Shown: in pieces, positions 16,128 to 23,961 of the stretch
How positions within the stretch are numbered: the first letter of the stretch is position 1
Layout of the letters: each line of letters begins with the position of its first letter
NCBI GenBank assembly: GCA_012960245.1
Contig: DUBO01000051.1
Coordinates: forward strand, 1-44,431
Origin: Candidatus Binatota bacterium
GTDB lineage: Bacteria > Desulfobacterota > Binatia > UBA1149
Direction: 5' to 3'
Length of the DNA stretch: 44,431 nucleotides
Notes under the pieces: model-generated
What the model saw: only the letters and a program-made list of their open reading frames with translations
What the model was told of the DNA's origin: nothing
Database searches by the model: none
Program-made: the position numbers and the translations under genes

Positions 16128-17450
16128 ATGGAACTTAACGACATGATCATGGTGAGCGTGGACGACCACGTCTGTGAACCCCCGGACATGTGGGAAAAGC
16201 ACCTTCCTGCAAAGTGGAAAGACCAGGCCCCGCGGCTCGTCAACACTAACGGCGCCGATATCTGGTCCTACGACGGCAAGGTGATGCCCAACGTCGGCGT
16301 CAACGCGGTCGCCGGCCGGGTACCGGAGGAGTACGGCATGGAGCCCACCGCGCTCGACCAGATGCGGCCGGGCGCTTACAACGTGGACGCCCGTGTTGAC
16401 GACATGAACGCCAGCGGAGTGCTCGGGTCTATCTGCTTTGCCTCGGCCCCGGGCTTTGTCGGGCAGCTGTGGAACATTACCAAGGACAAGGACCTCGCGC
16501 TGGCCGTAGTCAGGGCCTACAACGACTGGCACATAGATGAGTGGTGCGGCAAGCACCCGGGCCGCTTCATCCCGCTTTCGTTGCCCGTAATGTGGGACAC
16601 CCAGCTGGGTGCCGACGAGATCCGCCGCTGCGCGAAGAAGGGGTGTTACGCGGTAAGCCTGCCCGACAACCCGATCGCGCTTGGCTACAAGAGTTTCCAC
16701 GACTCCTCCTGGGAGCCGATCTGGCAGGTCTGCAACGAGGAAAACATCACGATCTGCCTGCACATTGGTTCTGGCACGCAGGTCAACCTGCAGGACATGA
16801 ACGGCCCCGCCGAAATCCTGATCTCGAGCTTGCCGATCACGCTTCACAACGTTGCCACGGAACTGGTCTTCTCAGAGTTTATCCGGAAGTACGACAACCT
16901 GAAGTTCGCGTTGACCGAAGGTGGTACGGGCTGGGTTCCCTATTTCATGGAACGCGCGGATTACACCTACGAGCACCATCACAGGTGGACCAAGCTCGAC
17001 CTGGGTAAGGGCCGCCTGCCCAGTGATATTTTCCGCGAGCACATCCTGGCTTGCTTCATCGATGATAAGGTCGGCATCCACAACCGCGATTTCATCGGCA
17101 TAGATAACATGGCCTGGGAGGCCGACTACCCACATTCGGATACCACCTGGCCTCACACGGCCGAGAAGTTCTGGAAGTCGATCGAAGGCCAGGGCATGAC
17201 GGACGAAGAAATCGATAAGCTCACCTACCAGAACGCGATGAAGTGGTTCAACTACGATCCCTTCAAGCATCTCCCAAGGGAGCAGTGCACCGTGGGTGCT
17301 TTAAGGGAAAAGGGCAAGCACGTGGATACAGCCCTGGTCTCGCACGGTCGTGGGCTGGCGCCGTCGGATTACGCAAAAGGTTACGCCACGATCGAAGATA
17401 TCGTCAAGCAGATGGGCCAGGCCCTGACCACGGTGGCTATAAGGAAGTAG
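16128..17450 (+). CDS. amidohydrolase family 2 protein (ACMSD-like)
   Basis: This 440-residue TIM-barrel hydrolase/decarboxylase belongs to the family of aminocarboxymuconate-semialdehyde decarboxylase. The metal motif at the start is VDDHVCEPPDMW (His14 as second ligand, the first His replaced by Asp as in a common subgroup). A mid-chain His lies in ITICLHIGSG, and the late acidic site in AWEADYPHSDTTWPH. The ATG has a strong GGAGAGGAG ribosome site. Such proteins are abundant in actinobacteria and deltaproteobacteria next to LLM enzymes, as here, where the next gene follows after 3 bp. Substrate unknown; hydrolysis or decarboxylation of an aromatic or ring-derived acid is a family-based guess. 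Confidence 0.9.
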   Translation: MELNDMIMVSVDDHVCEPPDMWEKHLPAKWKDQAPRLVNTNGADIWSYDGKVMPNVGVNAVAGRVPEEYGMEPTALDQMRPGAYNVDARVDDMNASGVLGSICFASAPGFVGQLWNITKDKDLALAVVRAYNDWHIDEWCGKHPGRFIPLSLPVMWDTQLGADEIRRCAKKGCYAVSLPDNPIALGYKSFHDSSWEPIWQVCNEENITICLHIGSGTQVNLQDMNGPAEILISSLPITLHNVATELVFSEFIRKYDNLKFALTEGGTGWVPYFMERADYTYEHHHRWTKLDLGKGRLPSDIFREHILACFIDDKVGIHNRDFIGIDNMAWEADYPHSDTTWPHTAEKFWKSIEGQGMTDEEIDKLTYQNAMKWFNYDPFKHLPREQCTVGALREKGKHVDTALVSHGRGLAPSDYAKGYATIEDIVKQMGQALTTVAIRK

Positions 17451-17453
17451 GCG

Positions 17454-18842
17454 ATGAAGTTTGGACTTTTTATCAGCCATCCCTGTCCCAAGCCCTGGGA
17501 TGAGAATTCGGACAAGCGCGTGATGGAACAAGCCCTGGAGCAGGTAGAGCTGGCCGACAGGATAGGCCTGGACTACGCGTGGCCGGTAGAGCATCACTTC
17601 CTGGAAGAATACAGCCACTCCGCCGCTCCGGAAATGTTCCTGGCAGCAGCGGCCATGCGTACGAAAAACATTCGACTGGCGCACGGCATCGTCCAGTGCT
17701 TACCCGAGATCAACCATCCGGCACGCATCGCCGAAAGGATCGCGACCCTGGATCTTCTCTCCAATGGCCGCGCTGAACTCGGCACCGGGGAGGGTTCCTC
17801 CGAGGCCGAACTTGGCGGCTTCATGATTGATGCCGGTAAGAAGCGCGAGATATGGGAGGAAACGCTCCGGGTTGCAGTGCGCTGCATGACTGAGGCGCCG
17901 TTTACAGGGATCAAGGGAGAGTTTGTCAACATGCCTCCCCGCAACGTCGTTCCCAAGCCGTTGCAGAAAGCTCATCCGCCGCTGTGGGTCGCCTGCTCCC
18001 GTCGAGAAACGATACACCTGGCCGCACAACACGGCATCGGCGCCCTGGGTTTTGCCTTTTTCGACCCCGAGGAGGCCAGGGAATGGGTCGATGATTATTA
18101 CACGACGCTGGAGGAGGAGGGCGTACCGATTGGCGATGAAGTAAACGCCAACCTGGCCGCGGTAACTACTTTTTTCTGTCACGAGGACGAGCAGCAAGCC
18201 ATCGACCGTGGGGCCGAGGGTGTGAACTTCATCGGCTACTCACTTGGCCACTACTACGTTTTTGGCAAGCACAAGCCCGCCGCTACCGACCTGTGGCAGG
18301 AGTATCGCCAGTTGCGGGCCGAAAAAGGGTACGATTCCGACGCGATAAAGATCGCACGGGATAATGAAGATACGCTCGGCGCCAAGGTCGTCGAAGAGGG
18401 GACCAGCGGCTTGCGCGGCGCGATGGGAACACCCGACCAGGTTCGCGATTATTTACTCCGCTATGAAGAAGCCGGCGTGGACCAGGTTATTTTTGCAACG
18501 ACGGCGGGTAAGAATAAACACGAACACATAATGGAGAGCCTGGAGTTGTTCGCTGAAAAGATCCTACCCGAATTCAAGGAGCGCGAAAAGGAAGCCGCGG
18601 CCAGGAAGGCGGAACGCATGGGGCCGATTATTGACAAGGTCATGGCGCGTAAACCCGCGTCTGACCATCCGCCTCTTCCCCCCGATTACGAGATCGTGGC
18701 GACACCGCGCGCAATCGCCGAGGGCAAGGGCTCTTCGGATTTCAACAGCTGGCTGGATAAATACGCGGAAGACCTGGCGCTCGGTGAGGATGTCAGCAAG
18801 CGCCTCGCCAAGCCTACTATCGACGGTGGAGGTGGGGGCTGA
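17454..18842 (+). CDS. LLM class flavin-dependent oxidoreductase
   Basis: The 462-residue product is a bacterial-luciferase-like TIM-barrel flavoprotein: MKFGLFISHPCPKPW at the N-terminus, LDYAWPVEHHFLEEY, then LLSNGRAELGTGEGS, a common flavin-site signature. It is longer than most members; a C-terminal extension of about 80 residues (from the KEAAARKAERMGP region) is charged and ends in a Gly tract. Members use FMN or F420 to oxygenate or reduce small organic molecules. It begins 3 bp after the amidohydrolase stop with an AAGGAAG site, so co-translation is likely. It may open or oxygenate the substrate that the amidohydrolases then process (inference). Confidence 0.9.
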   Translation: MKFGLFISHPCPKPWDENSDKRVMEQALEQVELADRIGLDYAWPVEHHFLEEYSHSAAPEMFLAAAAMRTKNIRLAHGIVQCLPEINHPARIAERIATLDLLSNGRAELGTGEGSSEAELGGFMIDAGKKREIWEETLRVAVRCMTEAPFTGIKGEFVNMPPRNVVPKPLQKAHPPLWVACSRRETIHLAAQHGIGALGFAFFDPEEAREWVDDYYTTLEEEGVPIGDEVNANLAAVTTFFCHEDEQQAIDRGAEGVNFIGYSLGHYYVFGKHKPAATDLWQEYRQLRAEKGYDSDAIKIARDNEDTLGAKVVEEGTSGLRGAMGTPDQVRDYLLRYEEAGVDQVIFATTAGKNKHEHIMESLELFAEKILPEFKEREKEAAARKAERMGPIIDKVMARKPASDHPPLPPDYEIVATPRAIAEGKGSSDFNSWLDKYAEDLALGEDVSKRLAKPTIDGGGGG

Positions 18843-18881
18843 CCTTGGCCCGGGCGCTTCTGTCGTCCTGGAGATACTCGC

Positions 18882-19409
18882 GTGGCGACTAGCATGAGCC
18901 CCGAAGAGATCGAGGAGTTTCTCCTCGCACAGCGAACGATCATCGTGACAACGCTGCGTCGTGATGGATCGCCGGTTGCCCACCCGCTCTGGTTCGTCAA
19001 GCTGGGCGAGAGCGTGTACCTCGACACGAGGACCGGCAGCCCCAAGCACAGGAACATCCTCAACGATCCCCGTGTCTGCGCGGTGGTTGAATCCGGGGAG
19101 AGCTACTTTGAGCTGCGCGGCGTGCGAATCGAAGGGCGTTGTGAACCGGTGACGGACCCCTCGGAGATTGAGCGCGTGCAGGGCGCGCTCGAGGAGAAGG
19201 ACCACCGGCTGGGCAGTGGCATGGCAGAGATGCCCGACTGGTTCTCGAATAGTCGCGAGCAGCGACGAAGCAGGGGCGACAGGGTGATACTGCGCATTCC
19301 GCTGGAGCGCGCATACAGCTGGGATTTTTCGAAGGCACGTAAGCATTACGAACAAGGCCCCCCGCCCGCCCGCGTGAAAGACGATGACGGGGGATCGACA
19401 TCCGGCTGA
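18882..19409 (+). CDS. PPOX-fold (pyridoxamine-phosphate-oxidase-like) FMN/F420-binding protein
   Basis: This 175-residue split-barrel protein has the typical opening EEFLLAQRTIIVTTLRRDGSPVAHPLWFV, then SVYLDTRTGSPKHRNILNDPRVCAVVE. The family binds FMN, F420 or heme and includes F420-dependent reductases acting on small molecules. GTG at 18882 has a GGAGA site 7 nt upstream; an ATG lies 12 nt further in and is the alternative. It is third in the operon, 39 bp after the LLM gene. It could supply reduced flavin or F420 chemistry to the pathway, but no substrate is visible. Confidence 0.82.
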   Translation: MATSMSPEEIEEFLLAQRTIIVTTLRRDGSPVAHPLWFVKLGESVYLDTRTGSPKHRNILNDPRVCAVVESGESYFELRGVRIEGRCEPVTDPSEIERVQGALEEKDHRLGSGMAEMPDWFSNSREQRRSRGDRVILRIPLERAYSWDFSKARKHYEQGPPPARVKDDDGGSTSG

Positions 19410-19435
19410 GCGGGCTGGGCTAAGGTACGCGGCGG

Positions 19436-20668
19436 GTGTATGACCGGTGCGTGAACGCTAATCAGACTTCAGCCGAGCGACCCGACACCTACGCGTCGGT
19501 GCACCAGGGCGACCGCGTAATACACGACGCCGACGCCCATATCATGGAAGAAGCCGACTGGCTGCTGCCCCACGCCGAGGCCTCGCTGCGCGAGCGGCTC
19601 AAGCCGGTGTTCGTGGCCAGCGTAAAACCAGGCGAGGAGAACGAGATAGAGCGCTGGCGGCGGTTGCACGCCGACCCGGTTGAACGGGAGGCAGCCGAGG
19701 CCGAGATCATGCTACGCAAAAACTGGTCGGCGCTGGGATCTTTTATCGCTGCGGACAGGCCGCGCGCGCTTGACCTGATGGGCTTTCGCAGCCAGCTGCT
19801 GTTCAACACTTTTACCAACGACTACCTGCGCGAGGCCGAGCAGGGCGACGACCTGGACTTTGCCTACGGCATGGCGCGCGCACACAACCGCGCCATGCTC
19901 GAGTTCTGCTCGGTCGACCCGCGCCTGCTGGCGACGGCCTACGTGCCACTTGCCGACTTTGACCTGGCGCGCATCACCGCTGAACGGTCCATCAAGGACG
20001 GTGCCGCGGCATTGCTGGTGGCCTCGGCCTGTCCACGGCGGCACTCGCCCAGTCACACGGGGCTGTTTCCCGTCTGGGCGGCGGCCGAGGAAGCTGGTAT
20101 ACCGGTGGTCTTTCACGTGGGCGGGGGAGGGCGACTGCTGGACCCGCAGTACTTTGAAAACGGGCTGCCGCCGGTGCCCGACTTCCACGGCGGCGCTGAG
20201 AATTTCCGCTCGGTGGACTACGTGGCCATACCCGGGCCGCCCATGCAGACACTGGCCACGATGATATTTGACGGCGTGCTCGAGCGTTTTCCGCGCTTGA
20301 AGCTGGGCGTCATAGAACAGGGCGCGGTCTGGCTACCCGGCTGGATGCGTTCGATAGACACCGCCGCCGACGCTTTCCGCCGCAACGAGGAGCGGCTGCA
20401 GAAGCTTTCCATGAAACCGTCTGAGTACGTGCGGCGGCAGGTACGGGTCACTCCCTACCCGGCAGAACCGACGGGCTGGATTATAGAGCAGTCAGGGCCC
20501 GAGGTGTGCATGTTTTCGTCGGATTGGCCGCACGTGGAGGGTGGCCGCAACCCGCTTGGCCGCTTCGGGGCCGCGACCGAGGGGCTGGACGAGACCACGC
20601 TCGATGCCTTCTACCGCGGCAATTTTATCGACATGATGGGCAGCGGCTTGGCCGGCCTCGAGGGCTGA
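19436..20668 (+). CDS. amidohydrolase family 2 protein
   Basis: This 410-residue ACMSD-type amidohydrolase starts its barrel at RVIHDADAHIMEEADWL (the DADAH metal motif). It has VVFHVGGGG in mid-chain, LKLGVIEQGAVWLPGWMRSID, and MFSSDWPHVEGGRNP near the end carrying the conserved catalytic Asp. It differs clearly from the amidohydrolase at 16128 and is not a recent duplicate. The start is GTG at 19436 with AAGG 10 nt upstream; a GTG at 19451 is possible. It is the last gene of the operon and meets the GST gene tail to tail after 4 bp. It probably acts on a different intermediate of the same pathway. Confidence 0.88.
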   Translation: MYDRCVNANQTSAERPDTYASVHQGDRVIHDADAHIMEEADWLLPHAEASLRERLKPVFVASVKPGEENEIERWRRLHADPVEREAAEAEIMLRKNWSALGSFIAADRPRALDLMGFRSQLLFNTFTNDYLREAEQGDDLDFAYGMARAHNRAMLEFCSVDPRLLATAYVPLADFDLARITAERSIKDGAAALLVASACPRRHSPSHTGLFPVWAAAEEAGIPVVFHVGGGGRLLDPQYFENGLPPVPDFHGGAENFRSVDYVAIPGPPMQTLATMIFDGVLERFPRLKLGVIEQGAVWLPGWMRSIDTAADAFRRNEERLQKLSMKPSEYVRRQVRVTPYPAEPTGWIIEQSGPEVCMFSSDWPHVEGGRNPLGRFGAATEGLDETTLDAFYRGNFIDMMGSGLAGLEG

Positions 20669-20672
20669 GGCT

Positions 20673-21293
20673 TCAGGAGTAACGGGCAACGGTTGCTGAC
20701 GGTCGCGCCGCGGTTTCCTGTTGCCATCGACCGAGCGACTGCAGGGCGGTTCCAGGCGTAGCCTCCCAGAGACGGGCAAGCTCGACTCCGCAGTAGGCGA
20801 CGATATCTGCAACCGAGAACTCGTCTCCCGCAACGAAACGCGTGGTTTTCAGCTGGGTGTCCAGTAGCTCGCAGGATCTCGCTATCGAGGCGCGGCATAG
20901 CTCGGCGTACGCCGGGACCTGTTCAAATTGCCCACGAAAGGCTGGATTGGAGTGATGGCCGAGATCGACCGCGGCAACGAAAAGCCCCAGTTCCACACGG
21001 CGCGACCACATGTGGACAATCGCCCGTTGCTCGGCGCCGAGTCCGAACAGGGCCGTCTGAGGAAAACTTTCGTCGAGGTATCGGCATATGGCCATCGATT
21101 CCGAGATACAGCTGCCGTTCGACAGCTCCAGGACAGGAACCTGGCCCAGCGGGTTCATTGCCAGGAAGTCGTCGCTGCGATGCTCGTCTTCGGCGACGTT
21201 TACCTCGACAATCGACAACTCGATTGTTTTTTCGGCCACGAACATCAGTACCCGGCGGGCGTTGGGGGCGAGTCTGTCAACGTAGAGTTTCAA
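20673..21293 (-). CDS. glutathione S-transferase family protein
   Basis: This 206-residue GST has an N-terminal thioredoxin-like half (MKLYVDRLAPNARRVLMFVAEK, NPLGQVPVLELSNGSCISESMAICRYLDE) with the cis-proline and ESxAI glutathione-binding motif, and a helical C-terminal half (FSVADIVAYCGVELA). It resembles bacterial beta/theta-like classes used in detoxification, dehalogenation or isomerisation of pathway intermediates. It follows the diacetylphloroglucinol-hydrolase-like gene by 32 bp on the same strand and ends the operon. A role in ring isomerisation or detoxifying a reactive aromatic is a context inference. Confidence 0.92.
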   Translation of the reverse strand: MKLYVDRLAPNARRVLMFVAEKTIELSIVEVNVAEDEHRSDDFLAMNPLGQVPVLELSNGSCISESMAICRYLDESFPQTALFGLGAEQRAIVHMWSRRVELGLFVAAVDLGHHSNPAFRGQFEQVPAYAELCRASIARSCELLDTQLKTTRFVAGDEFSVADIVAYCGVELARLWEATPGTALQSLGRWQQETAARPSATVARYS

Positions 21294-21325
21294 CGGCTTC
21301 CCTTCGTTTTGCGGGTTGCTATCCC

Positions 21326-21967
21326 TTAACGCCCCGCGGGCTGGACGTGCTTCGAATAGAGGCCAGGCAGGAAGCCGGCGAGATAGCTCATCTCCTCGTG
21401 GCAGTGCTTGAGCAGGGCCTCACCAGCCGAGTCGGGAAACAGGACCGTCCGGGTCGCCGCGTCTGGAGCCAACTCGGGAGGGTCCAGGTCTCCAAGCCAG
21501 AAACGACTTCGCATCTCGCAGCCGTAGTCGGTGTCGCGACAAAGATGAATGAGATGTCCTGCCCAGAAATCAGTATCCAGGGGCCCGACCCGTCCGCACA
21601 CCGCCGCCGTTATGCCGGCTTCGGAGAACCTCGCGACGTCCAGGTACTCGGCCGGCTCGCGGAAGTTTATCTTGAGCTTCTGGAGGTCTCCGCCGATGTA
21701 CTCGTGGACATGGTGGGTACCCCCGACGAACTTACCGCTGTCCCTCTCTCCTATCCACTCACACCAGACGTGGTCCCTGGGGTGCCACCACTTGTACTGC
21801 TCGGTGTTTTCGAGGAAGCCGAACCACCACTCGACCATCTGGCCCGAGCACCCGAACATAGTGGTCCAGCTGGCGACGTGTAGCTGCCCGTCGGGCAGGC
21901 GCGTGTACCCGGCCTCGAAGTCGAGATAGCCCGGGTCCAGGAGGCGATTGGCTTCAGCTAGTTCCAT
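21326..21967 (-). CDS. diacetylphloroglucinol-hydrolase (PhlG)-like protein
   Basis: The 213-residue product resembles the DAPG-hydrolase family, zinc enzymes that cleave a C-C bond between an acyl group and a phenolic ring (PhlG, phloretin hydrolase). Visible family features are EWWFGFLENTEQYKWWHPRDHV, GTHHVHEYIGG (residues 82-93), HLIHLCRDTDYGCEMRSRF, and a C-terminal HCHEEM segment whose His188/Glu192 fit the HxxxE metal pair. ATG 21967 has a perfect GGAGG site 6 nt upstream; an in-frame start at 21991 lacks this. The operon context is an amidohydrolase, a 35-residue ORF and a GST. The family call is from memory of motifs; the substrate is unproven. Confidence 0.68.
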   Translation of the reverse strand: MELAEANRLLDPGYLDFEAGYTRLPDGQLHVASWTTMFGCSGQMVEWWFGFLENTEQYKWWHPRDHVWCEWIGERDSGKFVGGTHHVHEYIGGDLQKLKINFREPAEYLDVARFSEAGITAAVCGRVGPLDTDFWAGHLIHLCRDTDYGCEMRSRFWLGDLDPPELAPDAATRTVLFPDSAGEALLKHCHEEMSYLAGFLPGLYSKHVQPAGR

Positions 21968-21991
21968 TTCTTCCTCCCGCCTTCCGGCCAC

Positions 21992-22099
21992 TCATATAAT
22001 GCTGTCCGCGGCCAGGTCCAGAACCGCGTCTTCCGCTTTTAACTCGAAGCGGACTGCTTCTGCAGGGATCACGTTGGGTAGGGCTACTTCGAGTATCAT
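21992..22099 (-). CDS. 35-residue small ORF in the amidohydrolase/PhlG-like operon
   Basis: An ATG at 22099 is preceded by an AGGAG ribosome site 9 nt upstream and opens a 35-codon frame ending in TGA at 21992. The protein begins MILEVALPNVIPAEAVRFEL and continues with an acidic, hydrophobic-patterned tail ending in LAADSII. It sits 18 bp after the amidohydrolase stop and 24 bp before the PhlG-like start, filling an otherwise unexplained gap in an operon. I do not recognise a family. It could be a genuine small protein, or the remnant of a longer gene. Spacing, ribosome site and lack of overlap favour a real gene. Confidence 0.5.
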   Translation of the reverse strand: MILEVALPNVIPAEAVRFELKAEDAVLDLAADSII

Positions 22100-22117
22100 T
22101 GCAGCGTGCTCCTGTTT

Positions 22118-23833
22118 TTATTCTTCCCGGTAGACCATCCGGCCGCCGACAATCGTCATCTCAACTGTGATGTCGCGGATCAGCTCCGGGGCTACTTCGT
22201 CGGGGCCGGCTGAAAGCACGGCCAGGTCGGCCAGCTTGCCTGGTTCTATGGAGCCGCGTTCAGCCTCGGCGTGTATCTGCCAGGCGGCGTCGATGGTCAT
22301 GGCGCGCAGGGCTTCGCGCGGGGTCACCCGCTGCTCAGGACCCAGCACCCGGCCGCCCGAGGTGACGCGCCTGACGGCTGTCTCCAGCAACAGCATTGGC
22401 GTCATCGGTACCACCGGTGAGTCGAGGTGTATCGTGTAGCGCAGCCCGAGGTCAGCTGCTTCGCGAAGCGGGCTTATGCGCTGGGCGCGCTCGGGCCCCA
22501 TGAAGATTTCGTGGTGGCGGTCGCCCCAGTACCAGGTATGGGCGACGAAGAAGCTGGGCGTAACGCCGAGTTCTTTCATGCGTTTTAGCTGGTCGCTGCG
22601 GGCCATCTGCGCGTGTATCAGAATCAGCCGCGGATCGGGGTCGGGACGTTTTTCCTGGGCGGCTTGCATGGCGTCGAGAATGTCGTCTATCGACGCATCG
22701 CCGTTCCCATGGATGGCCAGTTGTCGGCCCGCGACGTGTATCGACGTCACGAGGTCGGCCAGCCGGTCAGCGGTTATGGTGGGGTAGCCGCGGTAACCCG
22801 GGTCGCCGTTGAAGGGGGTGTGGTAGGGCTGGCCGAGGTAGCCAGTGAAGCCCTGTATCGATCCGTCGGCTACGAGTTTTATGGCCCCGGCGTTGAACAG
22901 CGCGCTGTCGTTCTTGTCGAGCTCGAGCTCGCCGGCCATCCACAGCGCGGCGGCTTCCTCGTCGGGCCAGGCCTCCACGCGTAGCGGGATCACCCCCAGT
23001 TTGGATGAAGTGGCCATGCCCGCGAGCAGCGACGCAGGCGTCAGCCCGGACTGGGCGGTGGTGACTCCCTGTGACAGGTACTCCCGGGACGCGTCGCGCA
23101 GCATGCCAAGTCCCTCGAGCGGGGAAAACTGCATGACCCTTTTCATCATGGGTCGTGCGGCGGTTTCTTCGAGTACGCCGTCGGGAGTCCGCCCGTCCGA
23201 TTCGCGGCGAATTACACCGCCCTCCGGGTCGGGGGTCTCGGCCGTGATACCCATGGCCTCGAGAGCCATGGTGTTGGCCACTGACAGGTGCCCCGACACG
23301 TGCACGACAGCGACCGGGTGACTGGCGCTCGCGCGGTCGAGATCGTGGCGGGTAAAGTGCCTGAGATCTTCCAGCAGGGTGTCGTCGTAGCGGAAGCCCA
23401 GCACCCATTCGCCGTCGGGAGTAGCAGCGGCGCGTTCGGCCAGGCGCTCGATGCCCTGCGCTATGTTGTCGAGGTCGCCTACCGGTGGGCTGGCGAGGTC
23501 GACGTTGGCGTTGTACATGGCAGTGCCGGGAAAGTGCCCGTGCGCGTCGATGAGTCCGGGCACCAGCGTGCGTCCTGCGAGGTCGTGGAAGACCGTCCCC
23601 GGGCCGGCCATTGACAGGATTTCGTCGTCGCTACCGACCGCCACGATACGGTCGCGTCGGAGCAACACGGCCTGGGCTATGTCGTCGTCGGCGTTCATGG
23701 TCAGCACGCGGCCGCCGGTGAACGCCTGGCTCACCGGCGGCCGCAGCGTAAGTCGCCATACGGCGAACACGATGGCGCCGGCTGCCAGCAGGCCGACGCT
23801 CAGTGCTAAAATGCGGACCAGGATGCGCTTCAT
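22118..23833 (-). CDS. amidohydrolase family 3 protein, membrane-anchored (YtcJ-like)
   Basis: This 571-residue protein has an N-terminal transmembrane anchor (about residues 7-26) followed by a YtcJ-type amidohydrolase. The composite beta domain opens with FTGGRVLTMNADDDIAQAVLLRRDRIVAVGSDDEI, and the metal motif LVPGLIDAHGHFPG marks the barrel start. Later segments are HGNGDASIDDILDAM, LILIHAQM and YTIHLDSPVVPMTP. Family members hydrolyse amides, carbamates or cyclic ureas. A G-rich ribosome site precedes the ATG. The anchor places the enzyme on the periplasmic face. It heads the operon continuing to the 35-residue ORF, PhlG-like protein and GST, and is divergent from the CaiB gene across 128 bp. 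Confidence 0.9.
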   Translation of the reverse strand: MKRILVRILALSVGLLAAGAIVFAVWRLTLRPPVSQAFTGGRVLTMNADDDIAQAVLLRRDRIVAVGSDDEILSMAGPGTVFHDLAGRTLVPGLIDAHGHFPGTAMYNANVDLASPPVGDLDNIAQGIERLAERAAATPDGEWVLGFRYDDTLLEDLRHFTRHDLDRASASHPVAVVHVSGHLSVANTMALEAMGITAETPDPEGGVIRRESDGRTPDGVLEETAARPMMKRVMQFSPLEGLGMLRDASREYLSQGVTTAQSGLTPASLLAGMATSSKLGVIPLRVEAWPDEEAAALWMAGELELDKNDSALFNAGAIKLVADGSIQGFTGYLGQPYHTPFNGDPGYRGYPTITADRLADLVTSIHVAGRQLAIHGNGDASIDDILDAMQAAQEKRPDPDPRLILIHAQMARSDQLKRMKELGVTPSFFVAHTWYWGDRHHEIFMGPERAQRISPLREAADLGLRYTIHLDSPVVPMTPMLLLETAVRRVTSGGRVLGPEQRVTPREALRAMTIDAAWQIHAEAERGSIEPGKLADLAVLSAGPDEVAPELIRDITVEMTIVGGRMVYREE

Positions 23834-23961
23834 CTGTTTACCCCCCCCAGGTTACCGTGACTGGCGCTTTTGCCATGTTATCGCCACTGTTGGAAGCCGG
23901 TTCGCGACGGGTTGCTGGAGGACACTGTTCGGAGAGGAGCCCGAGGGGATGATGAGTAACC

